Origin: Oleispira sp963933055
GTDB lineage: Bacteria > Pseudomonadota > Gammaproteobacteria > Pseudomonadales > Oceanobacteraceae
Assembly (NCBI GenBank): GCA_963933055.1
Contig: CAWVSY010000016.1
Coordinates: 1-64,000, forward strand
Direction: 5' to 3'
Length of the DNA stretch: 64,000 nucleotides
A program made the translations under genes and the position numbers. The number at the start of each line of letters is the position of its first letter. Position 1 is the first letter of the stretch. Below are positions 16,854 through 26,840 of the stretch, one piece after another. The notes under the pieces were generated by a model. The model was given only the letters and a program-made list of their open reading frames with translations, ran no database searches and was not told where the DNA came from.

Positions 16854-19265
16854 ATGACCACAGATCAAACAACCCAAACCCCAAACAACCTAGCCGCTTT
16901 CTGCTGGTCCATAGCCGATCTACTACGCGGCGACTTCAAGCAAAGCCAATACGGTCGCATCATATTGCCCTTTACTCTATTACGTCGCTTAGAAAGCGTA
17001 CTGGAAGCCAAAAAAGAAAAGGTACTGGCCGAGCACACACGCATTCAAGCCATGAACCTAACCGAAGAAGCCCAAGAAAAATTCTTACTCAAAGCGGCAG
17101 GCTTAAGCTTCTTCAATACCTCTAAAATGGATTTATCAAAGCTAGGCATAGAGGATATTAAAGACAACCTAGAAAGCTACATCCAAGGCTTCTCTAAAGA
17201 CGCCCGTGAAATATTCGAATACTTTAACTTTGCCGAATTCCTAGGCCAGCTAAACGATGCCGACTTGCTCTACAAAGTCGTGCAAAAAGTACGTCAAACC
17301 GACCTAAGCCCAAAAGCCATCTCTAATCACGACATGGGCTTAACCTTTGAAGAACTCATTCGTCGTTTTGCAGAAGGCTCAAACGAAACTGCCGGGGAAC
17401 ACTTCACCCCACGCGACATCGTGCGTTTAACCACCGCCTTAGTTTTCATGGAAGACGACGACGCCCTAACCAAGCCAGGAATCATTCGTACCATCTACGA
17501 TCCAACCGCAGGCACAGGCGGCTTTTTATCCTCGGGTATGGAATACGTACACGAACTCAATGGCCAAGCCAAAATGGTCGCCTACGGCCAAGAGCTAAAC
17601 CCAGAAAGCTACGCCATCTGCAAAGCCGACATGCTCATCAAAGGGCAAGAAGTCAGCAACATCAAACTCGGCAATACCCTAAGCAACGACCAGCTCTACG
17701 CCGACAAGTTTGACTACATGCTATCCAACCCACCATTCGGGGTGGATTGGAAAAAAATAGAATCCACCATCAAAGACGAAAATACACTAAAAGGTTTCGA
17801 TGGACGTTTTGGCGCGGGTTTACCCCGAGTCAGCGACGGCTCACTATTGTTCTTAATGCACCTCATCAGCAAATTAAGACCCGCCGATAAAGACGGCGCA
17901 CAAGGCGCGACGGGTGGCCGTATTGGCATCATCCTCAACGGCTCACCGTTATTCACCGGCGGCGCAGGTTCGGGCGAATCAGAAATACGCCGTTACATAC
18001 TAGAAGCCGACCTACTAGAAACCATCGTCGCATTGCCAACCGACATGTTTTACAACACCGGCATCGCCACCTACATCTGGATCATCAGCAACCACAAACA
18101 AGGCGAACGCAAAGGCAAAGTCCAACTGATCAACGGCGTAAACCTGTGTGGCAAAATGCGCAAATCATTGGGCAGCAAGCGTAATGAGATGAGCGAAGCC
18201 GACATCGCCACCATTACAAAAACCTTTGGTGCCTTTGAAACTGTAGATGCGACGACTCTTGATAAATTAGGGTTAGATAAACCAGTCGAGCAAAAATCAA
18301 ACCGTGGCCGCCAATCAGCCAGCCCCAAAGCCGAAGCACCAAAAACCTTCGCCGCTAAAATATTCGATACCCACGAATTTGGTTATCGCCGCATCACCAT
18401 CGAACGCCCATTACGCCAAAGCTTCCAATTCAGCGATGAACGGTTAGCCGAATTACGCTTTGCCAACAAACCACTCAACGCACCCATGAAGTGGATATAT
18501 GAAACCTACGGATCAGAATGGAGCGATACAGATTGCCAAGCGCCTGCGGCCAAAGAAGGTAAAGAGTATGGCCAACTAGCCGATATCGAAGACCCTATTC
18601 GTAAATACGTGAAAGTTCACTTCAGCGAATTAAAAGAAAAAAATATAAAAGACCTGATCAATGCCAATACTTGGAACGATCAAAAACAAACCTTATTAAA
18701 AGCCCAGCAACTGCAAAGCATTATTGGCAAAGAACAGTGCGACGACATGAATACGTTTGAAAGCGTATTAAAAAATGCCTGTCAGCAACTGGGTATCAAA
18801 CTAGAAAGCAAAGAGAAAAAACAAATCACCGACGCCGTCAGCTGGAAAAACCCAGCGGCAGAAAAAGTCATCAAGAAAATTCATAAAGCAAAAGCCAACC
18901 CGTTTTATGGATTGTTTGAAGTCGAGCTAGAAGGAAAAAATCAGGTAGTCGAATACAAACCCGATGGCGACTTGCGTGATAATGAAAACGTCGCGCTGGC
19001 TTCTAAGGGGAGAGGAAGCCAGAGTGTTAATGATTTAAACGAAGCGTATTTTATAAAAGAAGTACAACCCCATGTACCTGATGCGTGGATAGACGCCAAC
19101 AAGAAAGACGAGAAAGATCAGGAAGTCGGTATCGTCGGTTATGAAATTCCGTTTAATCGCCATTTTTATCAGTACCAGCCGCCAAGAGACTTGGTAGATA
19201 TTGATGCGGATTTGGATAAGGTTAGCGCCGAGATTATGAACCTGCTTCAGGAGGTACACTCCTGA
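16854..19265 (+). CDS. hsdM: Type I restriction-modification DNA adenine methyltransferase HsdM
   Basis: An 803-residue modification subunit that methylates adenine in the site chosen by HsdS. The N-terminal HsdM helical domain begins NNLAAFCWSIADLLRGDFKQSQYGRIILPF. The SAM-binding motif DPTAGTGGFLSSG is near residue 216, and the catalytic NPPF (SNPPFGVDW) near residue 292. The C-terminal ~300 residues exceed the ~520 of EcoKI HsdM, as in the longer subfamily. Codons are noticeably richer in GCC/ACC than in the following AT-rich genes, suggesting separate ancestry. The 248-base gap before it (16606-16853) shows no gene and probably holds the promoter. Confidence 0.95.
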   Translation: MTTDQTTQTPNNLAAFCWSIADLLRGDFKQSQYGRIILPFTLLRRLESVLEAKKEKVLAEHTRIQAMNLTEEAQEKFLLKAAGLSFFNTSKMDLSKLGIEDIKDNLESYIQGFSKDAREIFEYFNFAEFLGQLNDADLLYKVVQKVRQTDLSPKAISNHDMGLTFEELIRRFAEGSNETAGEHFTPRDIVRLTTALVFMEDDDALTKPGIIRTIYDPTAGTGGFLSSGMEYVHELNGQAKMVAYGQELNPESYAICKADMLIKGQEVSNIKLGNTLSNDQLYADKFDYMLSNPPFGVDWKKIESTIKDENTLKGFDGRFGAGLPRVSDGSLLFLMHLISKLRPADKDGAQGATGGRIGIILNGSPLFTGGAGSGESEIRRYILEADLLETIVALPTDMFYNTGIATYIWIISNHKQGERKGKVQLINGVNLCGKMRKSLGSKRNEMSEADIATITKTFGAFETVDATTLDKLGLDKPVEQKSNRGRQSASPKAEAPKTFAAKIFDTHEFGYRRITIERPLRQSFQFSDERLAELRFANKPLNAPMKWIYETYGSEWSDTDCQAPAAKEGKEYGQLADIEDPIRKYVKVHFSELKEKNIKDLINANTWNDQKQTLLKAQQLQSIIGKEQCDDMNTFESVLKNACQQLGIKLESKEKKQITDAVSWKNPAAEKVIKKIHKAKANPFYGLFEVELEGKNQVVEYKPDGDLRDNENVALASKGRGSQSVNDLNEAYFIKEVQPHVPDAWIDANKKDEKDQEVGIVGYEIPFNRHFYQYQPPRDLVDIDADLDKVSAEIMNLLQEVHS

Positions 19266-19268
19266 TGG

Positions 19269-19376
19269 CCTTTTTTCGCGATTGTTGCGTTGTGGCTGTG
19301 CTCACTCAGTCACATAGGCAAGCTATGCTCCCTCGCTGTGCGCAGGCACGCCTTGCACTCACGAAAAAATCCTCAA
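19269..19376. repeat. Non-coding insert between hsdM and hsdS
   Basis: About 108 bases that start CCTTTTTTCGCG and end CTCACGAAAAAATCC, so the ends are inverted (TTTTTTCG/CGAAAAAA). They contain no plausible gene. hsdM and hsdS normally abut, and GGAGG-type sequences occur on both sides (CAGGAGGTACACTCC before, CAGGAGGGTTGG after). It looks like a short palindromic-ended dispersed repeat, but I see no second copy in this window. Confidence 0.45.
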
Positions 19377-19391
19377 CAGGAGGGTTGGTTA

Positions 19392-20753
19392 ATGGGTAAA
19401 TATCAAGCGTATGAAGAATATAAAAATGCAGGTGTGGATTGGCTTGATGATATCCCAAGTCATTGGTCGACACCTTCATTAAAAATGCTCATTGATGTAA
19501 GAGACGGAACACATGAAACGCCATCGTATGTTTTGCAATCTGAAAATAGCTATCCGTTAGTTACGTCAAAAGATGTAACTTCAGGTTGGTTGAGTTTTGA
19601 ACAATGTAAGCACATATCGAAAGATGATTACCTATCAATTATTCAGCGATCTAAAGTAGAAGCTGGTGATATATTAATGCCGATGATTGGTACAGTTGGC
19701 TCACCTATAGTCGTAAAAGAAAGTGATGAATTTGCGATTAAAAATTTAGCATTATATAAGACGTCGAATAACTCGAATGTAAATACATCATTTCTAAATT
19801 ATTTCTTACAAAGTTATGAATGCGATATTCAATTTAAGTTAGAAGCTAGAGGCGGGGTTCAAAATTTTGTATCTTTAGGTACATTGCGTGATTTAGGTTT
19901 TCCAAAAGCCCCAGATAAAGAACAACAAAAAATTGCCAACTTCCTCGACCACGAAACCGCCAAAATCGACACCCTGATCGAAAAACAACAACAATTGATT
20001 ACACTGCTAAAAGAAAAACGCCAAGCCGTCATCAGCCACGCTGTCAGCAAAGGCCTAAACGCTAACGCCCCCATGCGCGACTCAGGTGTTGAGTGGTTAG
20101 GTGAAGTGCCGGAGCATTGGATAGTAAAGAATTATCGCTATGCTACAAAAATATATCGCGGAAAATTTGGGCACCGCCCTAGAAATGATCCGGCATTTTA
20201 TGATGGCGAATATCCATTTATTCAAACAGGTGATGTTGCTCAGGCTGGTAAGACGATTACTAAATACAAGCAAACTCTAAATGAGCGTGGCATAAGCGTA
20301 AGTCAGAAGTTTCCAGCTGGTACTCTCGTAATGGCAATAGCAGCAAACATTGGTGATACAGCTATATTAGATTTTGAAGCTTACGCACCAGATAGCGTCG
20401 TAGGTTTTAAACCCAATATAGATGTTGAGTTGGAGTTCTTGAGATATAGCTTAATGGCAGCACTGCCAGCGCTGGAGCAAACATCGACACAAAGTACTCA
20501 AGCAAATTTGAATATTGATCGTATTGGTACTGTTTCAGCATCTTTCCCCCCGAAGAATGAGCAGAAGGAAATAGTAGTACAGCTAGATGCTTTACATGAG
20601 AAATATGCAGATATCGAACTAAAAGCTATAAGCGGTATTGAATTGATGAAAGAGCGTCGTGCAGCTTTAATTTCCGCTGCCGTCACCGGAAAAATCGACG
20701 TCAGAAACTGGCAAGCCTCTCAATTATCAAATAATGATAGAGAGGCTGTATAA
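19392..20753 (+). CDS. hsdS: Type I restriction specificity subunit HsdS
   Basis: A 453-residue protein that chooses the DNA target for the methylase and nuclease. Two target recognition domains (about 25-185 and 230-415) are each introduced by a GVDWLDDIPSHW / GVEWLGEVPEHW motif. They are followed by conserved helical spacers (QKIANFLDHETAKIDTLIEKQQQLITLLKEKRQAVISHAVSKGL and the C-terminal RRAALISAAVTGKIDV). The variable halves are AT-rich and the spacers GC-rich, which shows domain shuffling. The ATG at 19392 is chosen for the upstream CAGGAGGG; the open frame extends back only into the inserted repeat. Confidence 0.95.
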   Translation: MGKYQAYEEYKNAGVDWLDDIPSHWSTPSLKMLIDVRDGTHETPSYVLQSENSYPLVTSKDVTSGWLSFEQCKHISKDDYLSIIQRSKVEAGDILMPMIGTVGSPIVVKESDEFAIKNLALYKTSNNSNVNTSFLNYFLQSYECDIQFKLEARGGVQNFVSLGTLRDLGFPKAPDKEQQKIANFLDHETAKIDTLIEKQQQLITLLKEKRQAVISHAVSKGLNANAPMRDSGVEWLGEVPEHWIVKNYRYATKIYRGKFGHRPRNDPAFYDGEYPFIQTGDVAQAGKTITKYKQTLNERGISVSQKFPAGTLVMAIAANIGDTAILDFEAYAPDSVVGFKPNIDVELEFLRYSLMAALPALEQTSTQSTQANLNIDRIGTVSASFPPKNEQKEIVVQLDALHEKYADIELKAISGIELMKERRAALISAAVTGKIDVRNWQASQLSNNDREAV

Positions 20754-21434
20754 ATGACTGAGAAAGCGAAGGAATTAACAATTACCGAGCAGATTGATAT
20801 TGATGAAGGGCTTAAGACAAAGCGAAAGCTATTAACGGTTACGTCACTGATATTATTAGCGCTTTCATTTTCTGGTGCCAAGGTTGAAGAAGCTAATACC
20901 TTTATATTGAAGTTAAGCTTTGAAAACCAGAAGGGTTTATCCGTGCTGCTAGTGATAGCAGTGATCTTCTTGCTTATTCGTTATTACAATTATGCATGTA
21001 AATATCACCAGCAACTGTATAAACTTTGGTCAGATCGTTTAATACACGATGATTTTTTCATATATTCGCACCCTTATGAAAGAGAATATTCAGGACTTGT
21101 TCTTGATTTAGAACCAAAAGATTTTAATGCTGATGAAATTAGGCAGGAAGGTGGTAATTGGGAGTTTGGCTATGAATGCGGTTGGTTTTTCGTAAGGAAA
21201 ATCAGTTATTGGTGGCATGACAAATATGCGGATCATGAAATTACAGTGAGAGTTGGTTGGCGAAATTATTTTAGGGTTTTGATGCTTGAGTTAAAATATC
21301 AATTCATGGGTTTTTTCTCACATCGTGAAAATTTAGATGTTTTGGCTCCATATGTATTAGGAATCTTAGCTATATCAAGTTTTGTCTTTGATGAGCAGTT
21401 TCAGTACTTGCTCAATATGATTACAAAGAATTAA
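20754..21434 (+). CDS. Unknown membrane protein within the type I R-M operon
   Basis: A 226-residue protein of no recognised family, starting immediately after the hsdS stop (TAA then ATG). Two membrane helices are evident near residues 27-45 (LLTVTSLILLALSFSGA) and 60-78 (LSVLLVIAVIFLLIRYY), with a possible third at 195-212 (VLAPYVLGILAISSFVF). A soluble middle of ~110 residues is rich in aromatic residues. The tight spacing implies cotranslation with hsdS. A membrane effector or regulator tied to the restriction system is conceivable but unproven. Confidence 0.75.
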   Translation: MTEKAKELTITEQIDIDEGLKTKRKLLTVTSLILLALSFSGAKVEEANTFILKLSFENQKGLSVLLVIAVIFLLIRYYNYACKYHQQLYKLWSDRLIHDDFFIYSHPYEREYSGLVLDLEPKDFNADEIRQEGGNWEFGYECGWFFVRKISYWWHDKYADHEITVRVGWRNYFRVLMLELKYQFMGFFSHRENLDVLAPYVLGILAISSFVFDEQFQYLLNMITKN

Positions 21435-21453
21435 GTAGCATTAAGGGATTGAT

Positions 21454-23442
21454 ATGTTAGATACAGAATTTGAATTACTTACATTAAGAGACATTTTTCA
21501 CTCAGGTAAACGTCAGTTAAGCGTACCCGATTATCAGCGTGGTTATTCGTGGGAAGAAGAGCAGCGTAGTGATTTGATAGGCGATATTAAGCAACTGGTG
21601 TCGCTATCACATCGGCACTTTACAGGTACAGTGGTAGCAAGTCGTAATCAAGACAGTTCTGTTTTTGATTTGGTCGATGGTCAGCAGCGTATAACTTCTC
21701 TTGTCATCTTAATATCTTGTTTACTGCGAAGCGCAAAAGAAAGAAGTTTGAACGCTTTAGGGGGAGATACACTCGAAAATATTGAATCCATTTACATACG
21801 CTCTGGCATTGAAACAGGTAATACTTGTTATCAACTGCAACTTGGCTCCATTCGTGCGCCCCTGTTTCATGAGGTGTTAATTGAAGGCCAGCCCAAAAAT
21901 CAGAAGGTGAAGAATAAAGCAGATCAGAATATTGTTGACGCATGCTTACAGTTTTCTGAATTCCTCAATGAGCTAGATGATAATGAGCTTGAAGGTATTT
22001 ACCTCGCAGTAACAAAACAATTAGGATTTTTGTTATATGCGCCTGAACAAGATGCAGAAATAGGCATCATGTTTGAAGTGATCAATAACAGAGGAAAGCC
22101 ACTTAGTGAATTAGAAAAAATTAAGAATTATTTAATCTATTTTGCAGGGCGCCATCAGAAAGCTGATTTAAAAAATAAAGTTAACGATAGTTGGCCTGTG
22201 CTATTGGAAGCCTTGAATACAGCCAATTATACAAGCAATGACGATGAAAATCGTTTTTTACGAGTATGCTGGATTGTATTCGAAGACACGAATAAGAGTC
22301 GTAGCTATCATGTCTACGACAACCTTAAGTTGAATTATATACCGGAAGAACCTGATCATTGGTCTGAATTGGCAGGTTTTGTAGATTTTATTGTCAGTTG
22401 TGCAAAAACCTATGCGGATTTACAGCGCCCTGAACTATCTGGCTTAAGTGCTGACGAAAAGCTTCACCTAAAGCGTATTTCTTTACACCCTGCAAATGCA
22501 TCTGTATTACCACTAGTCGTGTCAATTTTTGCAGTTGAAAAAGATGCAGATAAAAGAGCGACTCTACTTGGTTTAGTAGAAAAACTAAACTTTCGTTATT
22601 ACGTTACTGGCGTGGCAAATCGTAATGATACTGGGCAAGGTGAGTTGTTTGAAATGGCCTATGATTTTTATAATGATACATTTGATAAAACTTCGTCTGA
22701 AGAAAGCTTGGATAATTATGAAATACTTCACGTTAAATTAATTTCTTTTATTGATCAGAATGCCAATGATTACAAGTTTGTTCAGTATTTAACCTTAGAT
22801 CATGATGAAGCAGGTGATTATTATAAGTGGCAGGGCTTGAAGTTTTTCTTGGGTAGCTATGAAGATCATTTATTAAGTCAGAATCGTCAGGCTTCTCAAA
22901 TAACCCGATTTGTTGCATCACGAGATAGTGTGTCTCCGAATGATTTTTATCATCAAGAACACATTTGGGCTAGAAAAGAACTCACAGTTACCAATGATGA
23001 GGACGATCTCGACATAAATAAGAGGCGTTTAGGTAATTTTATTATATTGATGGAGACGATCAATATAAAAGTTAATGATCATCGTATCGAAGAGAAAATT
23101 GAAGAGTATTTTGAAGGGACGAAAGCCCAGCCTAATACTTTGATGATACGAGAGTTAAAGAAAGATTTTAAAACTGCTCAGAAGTCTATTGATGATGCTG
23201 GTGATTACAAGCGCCAAGTGCGGAACTACTGGTATTGTGTGTATCAAATGTTCTTAGATATACGAGAGCAAAGAATGCTTAATTTTGCCATCAAGCGCTG
23301 GGCTGTTGAGGGTTTAAAGCGACCTGCAAAAGAAGTATTGATAGATAGTTGGTCCGATAGTAATGAGATCTTTAAGTGTCTGCCTGAATATCCAGATAAG
23401 CAAAATGTAAGCGAAGATGAGTATGAAGAGGCTTGTTCATGA
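21454..23442 (+). CDS. DUF262/DUF1524 protein (GmrSD-like)
   Basis: A 662-residue protein. The N-terminal DUF262 domain, a ParB/Srx-like NTPase fold, shows SVPDYQRGYSWEEEQ (residues 23-37) and FDLVDGQQRITSLV (about 70-83). The C-terminal DUF1524 nuclease-like domain has the His-Glu-His motif HQEHIWARKE near residue 499, followed by NKRRLGNFIIL. This pairing is found in GmrSD type IV restriction enzymes and SspE-like defence proteins. It is inserted between hsdS and hsdR and overlaps hsdR by 4 bases, so it is cotranscribed with the type I system. It may restrict modified DNA that evades HsdR. Confidence 0.9.
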   Translation: MLDTEFELLTLRDIFHSGKRQLSVPDYQRGYSWEEEQRSDLIGDIKQLVSLSHRHFTGTVVASRNQDSSVFDLVDGQQRITSLVILISCLLRSAKERSLNALGGDTLENIESIYIRSGIETGNTCYQLQLGSIRAPLFHEVLIEGQPKNQKVKNKADQNIVDACLQFSEFLNELDDNELEGIYLAVTKQLGFLLYAPEQDAEIGIMFEVINNRGKPLSELEKIKNYLIYFAGRHQKADLKNKVNDSWPVLLEALNTANYTSNDDENRFLRVCWIVFEDTNKSRSYHVYDNLKLNYIPEEPDHWSELAGFVDFIVSCAKTYADLQRPELSGLSADEKLHLKRISLHPANASVLPLVVSIFAVEKDADKRATLLGLVEKLNFRYYVTGVANRNDTGQGELFEMAYDFYNDTFDKTSSEESLDNYEILHVKLISFIDQNANDYKFVQYLTLDHDEAGDYYKWQGLKFFLGSYEDHLLSQNRQASQITRFVASRDSVSPNDFYHQEHIWARKELTVTNDEDDLDINKRRLGNFIILMETINIKVNDHRIEEKIEEYFEGTKAQPNTLMIRELKKDFKTAQKSIDDAGDYKRQVRNYWYCVYQMFLDIREQRMLNFAIKRWAVEGLKRPAKEVLIDSWSDSNEIFKCLPEYPDKQNVSEDEYEEACS

Positions 23443-26400
23443 GCAAGTTGTACGGCGGCGATAAGTCCACGGAGTTTGTTTTCCAAAACGACATGATTAA
23501 GCAGCTAGTCGCTAACGGTTGGTTATTGGGTAAACCCGAGAACTACAATCGTGAACTGGCTTTATATTCAGAAGACGTTTTAGGTTTTGTACAAGATACC
23601 CAAGACGAGCAATGGCAAAAGTTCAGCGCGTTATACCCTAACGATACCGAACAAAAGTTTTTAGAGCTTGTTGCCTCACAGCTAAATAAAGCCGACCCAA
23701 GAGGGGCTACTTCTTATTCTAATAAGGAACTGCGTACCTTTGGAACCCTTGGTGTATTGCGCCATGAACTGCGTGACCGTGGTACACGTTTTAGCTTATG
23801 TCAGTTTAAGCCCGAGCATGACCTAAACCCCGATACCTTAGCCCGTTATAAGCAAAACCGTTTACGTGTCGTGCCAGAGTTGGTGTATAGCCCCTGGTGT
23901 ACCGATAATAGTGCGAATGCAGACGAGTTAGCGGCAACAGGCAAAAAAGCGAAGGCATGGCGCATTGATTTGGTATTGTTTGTTAATGGCTTGCCTATTG
24001 CGACATTAGAATTGAAGTCAGAATTTAAGCAAGCGGTACAAAACGCCATTAAGCAGTATAAAACCACGCGTTTCGCGATTGACCCAACGACCAAAAAAGC
24101 AGAACCTTTGCTTAGCTTTAAACGCGGTGCCTTAGTGCATTTCGCGGTAAGCCAATACGAAGTGTATATGGCCACCCGTTTAGAAGGGAATGAAACTTTT
24201 TTCTTGCCGTTCAATAAGGGCACCAAAGACGGTGGCGCGGGTAACGATGTACCTGCCGACATTAATCAATACGCTACCGATTATTTATGGAACGAGGTTT
24301 TATTACCCGACAATCTGCTAAATATTCTTGCGCGCTTTGTGCATTTACAAATTGAAGAGAAAGAAGATTGGGAAGGGCGTAAGTACAAAAAAGAAACCCT
24401 AATCTTTCCACGTTACCACCAGTGGGATGTGGTAAATAAACTGGTGAACGCGGCGAAAGACGAAGGTCCAGGGCAGAAGTATTTAATTCAACACAGCGCG
24501 GGTTCAGGTAAATCGAATTCTATTGCGTGGTCGGCCCATCAGTTATCCAGTATTCATACAGCCGAAGGTAATAAGTTATTCGATTCGGTGATTGTCGTTA
24601 CGGATAGAACGGTATTGGATGATCAGCTGCAAGAAACGATTTCGCAGTTCACTTCGGTAGAAGGTGTTGTAGGGCGTATTAATCGCAATGAGGGTGATGG
24701 TTCTAAATCAGAGAAACTCGCTAGCGCCTTAGAAAACTCGCAGCCGATTATTATTGTAACGATTCAAACCTTTCCTTATGTATTAAAGGCGATTGCCAAT
24801 AGCAAAGCGTTGAAGAATCGTAACTATGTTGTTATTGCCGATGAGGCGCACAGCTCACAAACAGGCAGTACCGCACGTCAGTTGAAAGAAGTGCTGATGA
24901 TGGAGGATTCTTCTGCAAGTGGCTTAGCAGACAAGGGTGACGATTATGAACTCACTACTGACGATATTATAGCGGCGGCGGTTACCTCGCGTAAAAAGGC
25001 TAAGAACTTAAGTTATTTGGCGTTTACCGCGACCCCTAAAACCAAAACTCTAGAGCTGTTTGGTCGTTTGCCTAAGCCCGATGAACCTGCCAGTAAGCCC
25101 GATAACATGCCAGAGGCCTACCATGTGTACAGCATGCGTCAGGCGATTGAAGAAGGCTTTATTCTTGATGTATTAAAGAACTACACCAATTACAAGGTGG
25201 CTTATAACCTAGCCATGAAGATGGAAGGTAGTGATCAAGAAGTTGAAAGCAAAAAAGCCAAGGTAAAACTCAATCAATGGGTACGCTTGCACGATTACAA
25301 CATCAGCCAAAAAGTGCAGGTGATTGTTGAGCACTTTAAAGACAATGTAATGGGGCTATTGGGTGGCCAAGCGAAAGCCATGATCGTAACCAGCTCGCGT
25401 AAAGAAGCGGTGCGTTACAAGATAGGCTTTGATAAATACCTTACGTCTAAGAAAGGCGAGAAAGGATATAACCAACTACAAGCCATGGTCGCGTTCTCGG
25501 GTGAAGTTGACCTCTATGATGAAAAAAAGAGCGGCGATAAAGACCCAAACTACGCCGAATTAATTGATGAGAAGTTTACAGAGTCTAATATGAACCCAGG
25601 CCTTAAAGGCCGTGATATGCGTAAAGCGTTTGATAGTGACGATTATCAAGTGATGATTGTGGCTAACAAGTTCCAAACAGGTTTTGACCAGCCTAAGCTC
25701 TGTGCCATGTACGTGGATAAGAAACTAGGCGGAGTCGAGTGCGTACAAACCTTGTCACGCTTAAACCGAACCTTTCCGGGCAAAGCCGAGACAGGCACCT
25801 TTGTATTGGATTTCTTCAATGAAGCGGAAGAGATTTTAGAATCGTTTCAGCCGTACTATCAAACCGCCGAACTCGCGGATGTGTCTGACCCTAACTTGAT
25901 CTTCGAACTGTCTGATAAACTTCGTGCCGCGAGTATTTTTACTTGGAATGAAGTAGATCAGTTTTGCGATGCCTTCTTCGTAAAAAGTAAAAGCAACGCC
26001 GCGCTTTCCAATATTTGCAAACCCGCTGTTGAACGTTGGACGATGCGCTACAAATCGGCCATTGATGCTTTTAAACGTGCTAAAGAGATGTTTGAACGCA
26101 CCAAGAAAACTGGCGATGCAGTATTAATAGCCAATGCTGAAAATAGCTTTAAAGACTGCAAACAAGAAAAAGATGCCCTAGAGATCTTTAAGAAAGATTT
26201 AGGCACCTTTGTTCGCTTTTATGAATTTATGTCGCAGATTTGTGATTACGGCGATAAAGACTTAGAAAAACTCAGCTTATACGCCCGTAATCTACGCCCG
26301 ATGCTGCGTGAATCGGCCATAGAAGAAGACGAGATTGATTTAAGCCACGTTGTATTAAGCCATTACCGCTTATCTAAGATTCGCCAGCAAGATATTCAAC

Positions 26401-26795
26401 TAAAAGAAGATACCGCTGAATACAAACTAGAGCCAGGCGATGCAATGGGCAGTGCAAAAGCCAAAGACCCTAAAGAAGAGTTTTTATCACAAATCGTTGC
26501 ACGGCTTAATGAATTGTTTATTACCGATGAACTCACCGATAACGACATGGTGAACTACGCCCATACGGTTAAAGACAAGGTAATGGAAAACGCGCGGGTG
26601 ATGCAGCAGATATCTGAAAATACCGCTGAGCAAGCCATGCTAGGGGATTTCCCCCAAGCTATGGACGACGCCATTATGAACAGCAGCGAAGCCCATCAGA
26701 ATCAGATGATGCAGTTGTTGTCTGATCCTGCTAAGAACGCTCGATTTCAGAAACTTATTTTTGAGATGATTGCTGGTGGGAAAGTGCAAGCTTAA
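23439..26795 (+). CDS. hsdR: Type I restriction endonuclease subunit HsdR
   Basis: The motor and cutting subunit, 1118 residues. The N-terminal PD-(D/E)xK nuclease is at about residues 155-200 (WRIDLVLFVNGLPIATLELKS). The SF2 helicase follows, with Walker A QHSAGSGKSNSIAW near 347, DEAHSSQ near 467, SYLAFTATPK near 528, and motif VI in LSRLNRTFPGK. The C-terminal helical region binds the HsdM/HsdS core. The start at 23439 overlaps the preceding stop as ATGA. With hsdM and hsdS it makes a complete type I enzyme. Confidence 0.96.
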   Translation: MSKLYGGDKSTEFVFQNDMIKQLVANGWLLGKPENYNRELALYSEDVLGFVQDTQDEQWQKFSALYPNDTEQKFLELVASQLNKADPRGATSYSNKELRTFGTLGVLRHELRDRGTRFSLCQFKPEHDLNPDTLARYKQNRLRVVPELVYSPWCTDNSANADELAATGKKAKAWRIDLVLFVNGLPIATLELKSEFKQAVQNAIKQYKTTRFAIDPTTKKAEPLLSFKRGALVHFAVSQYEVYMATRLEGNETFFLPFNKGTKDGGAGNDVPADINQYATDYLWNEVLLPDNLLNILARFVHLQIEEKEDWEGRKYKKETLIFPRYHQWDVVNKLVNAAKDEGPGQKYLIQHSAGSGKSNSIAWSAHQLSSIHTAEGNKLFDSVIVVTDRTVLDDQLQETISQFTSVEGVVGRINRNEGDGSKSEKLASALENSQPIIIVTIQTFPYVLKAIANSKALKNRNYVVIADEAHSSQTGSTARQLKEVLMMEDSSASGLADKGDDYELTTDDIIAAAVTSRKKAKNLSYLAFTATPKTKTLELFGRLPKPDEPASKPDNMPEAYHVYSMRQAIEEGFILDVLKNYTNYKVAYNLAMKMEGSDQEVESKKAKVKLNQWVRLHDYNISQKVQVIVEHFKDNVMGLLGGQAKAMIVTSSRKEAVRYKIGFDKYLTSKKGEKGYNQLQAMVAFSGEVDLYDEKKSGDKDPNYAELIDEKFTESNMNPGLKGRDMRKAFDSDDYQVMIVANKFQTGFDQPKLCAMYVDKKLGGVECVQTLSRLNRTFPGKAETGTFVLDFFNEAEEILESFQPYYQTAELADVSDPNLIFELSDKLRAASIFTWNEVDQFCDAFFVKSKSNAALSNICKPAVERWTMRYKSAIDAFKRAKEMFERTKKTGDAVLIANAENSFKDCKQEKDALEIFKKDLGTFVRFYEFMSQICDYGDKDLEKLSLYARNLRPMLRESAIEEDEIDLSHVVLSHYRLSKIRQQDIQLKEDTAEYKLEPGDAMGSAKAKDPKEEFLSQIVARLNELFITDELTDNDMVNYAHTVKDKVMENARVMQQISENTAEQAMLGDFPQAMDDAIMNSSEAHQNQMMQLLSDPAKNARFQKLIFEMIAGGKVQA

Positions 26796-26840
26796 TTGGT
26801 TATAATAAGTGAATTATCATTATTGGAAAGGCGGTAGCAA

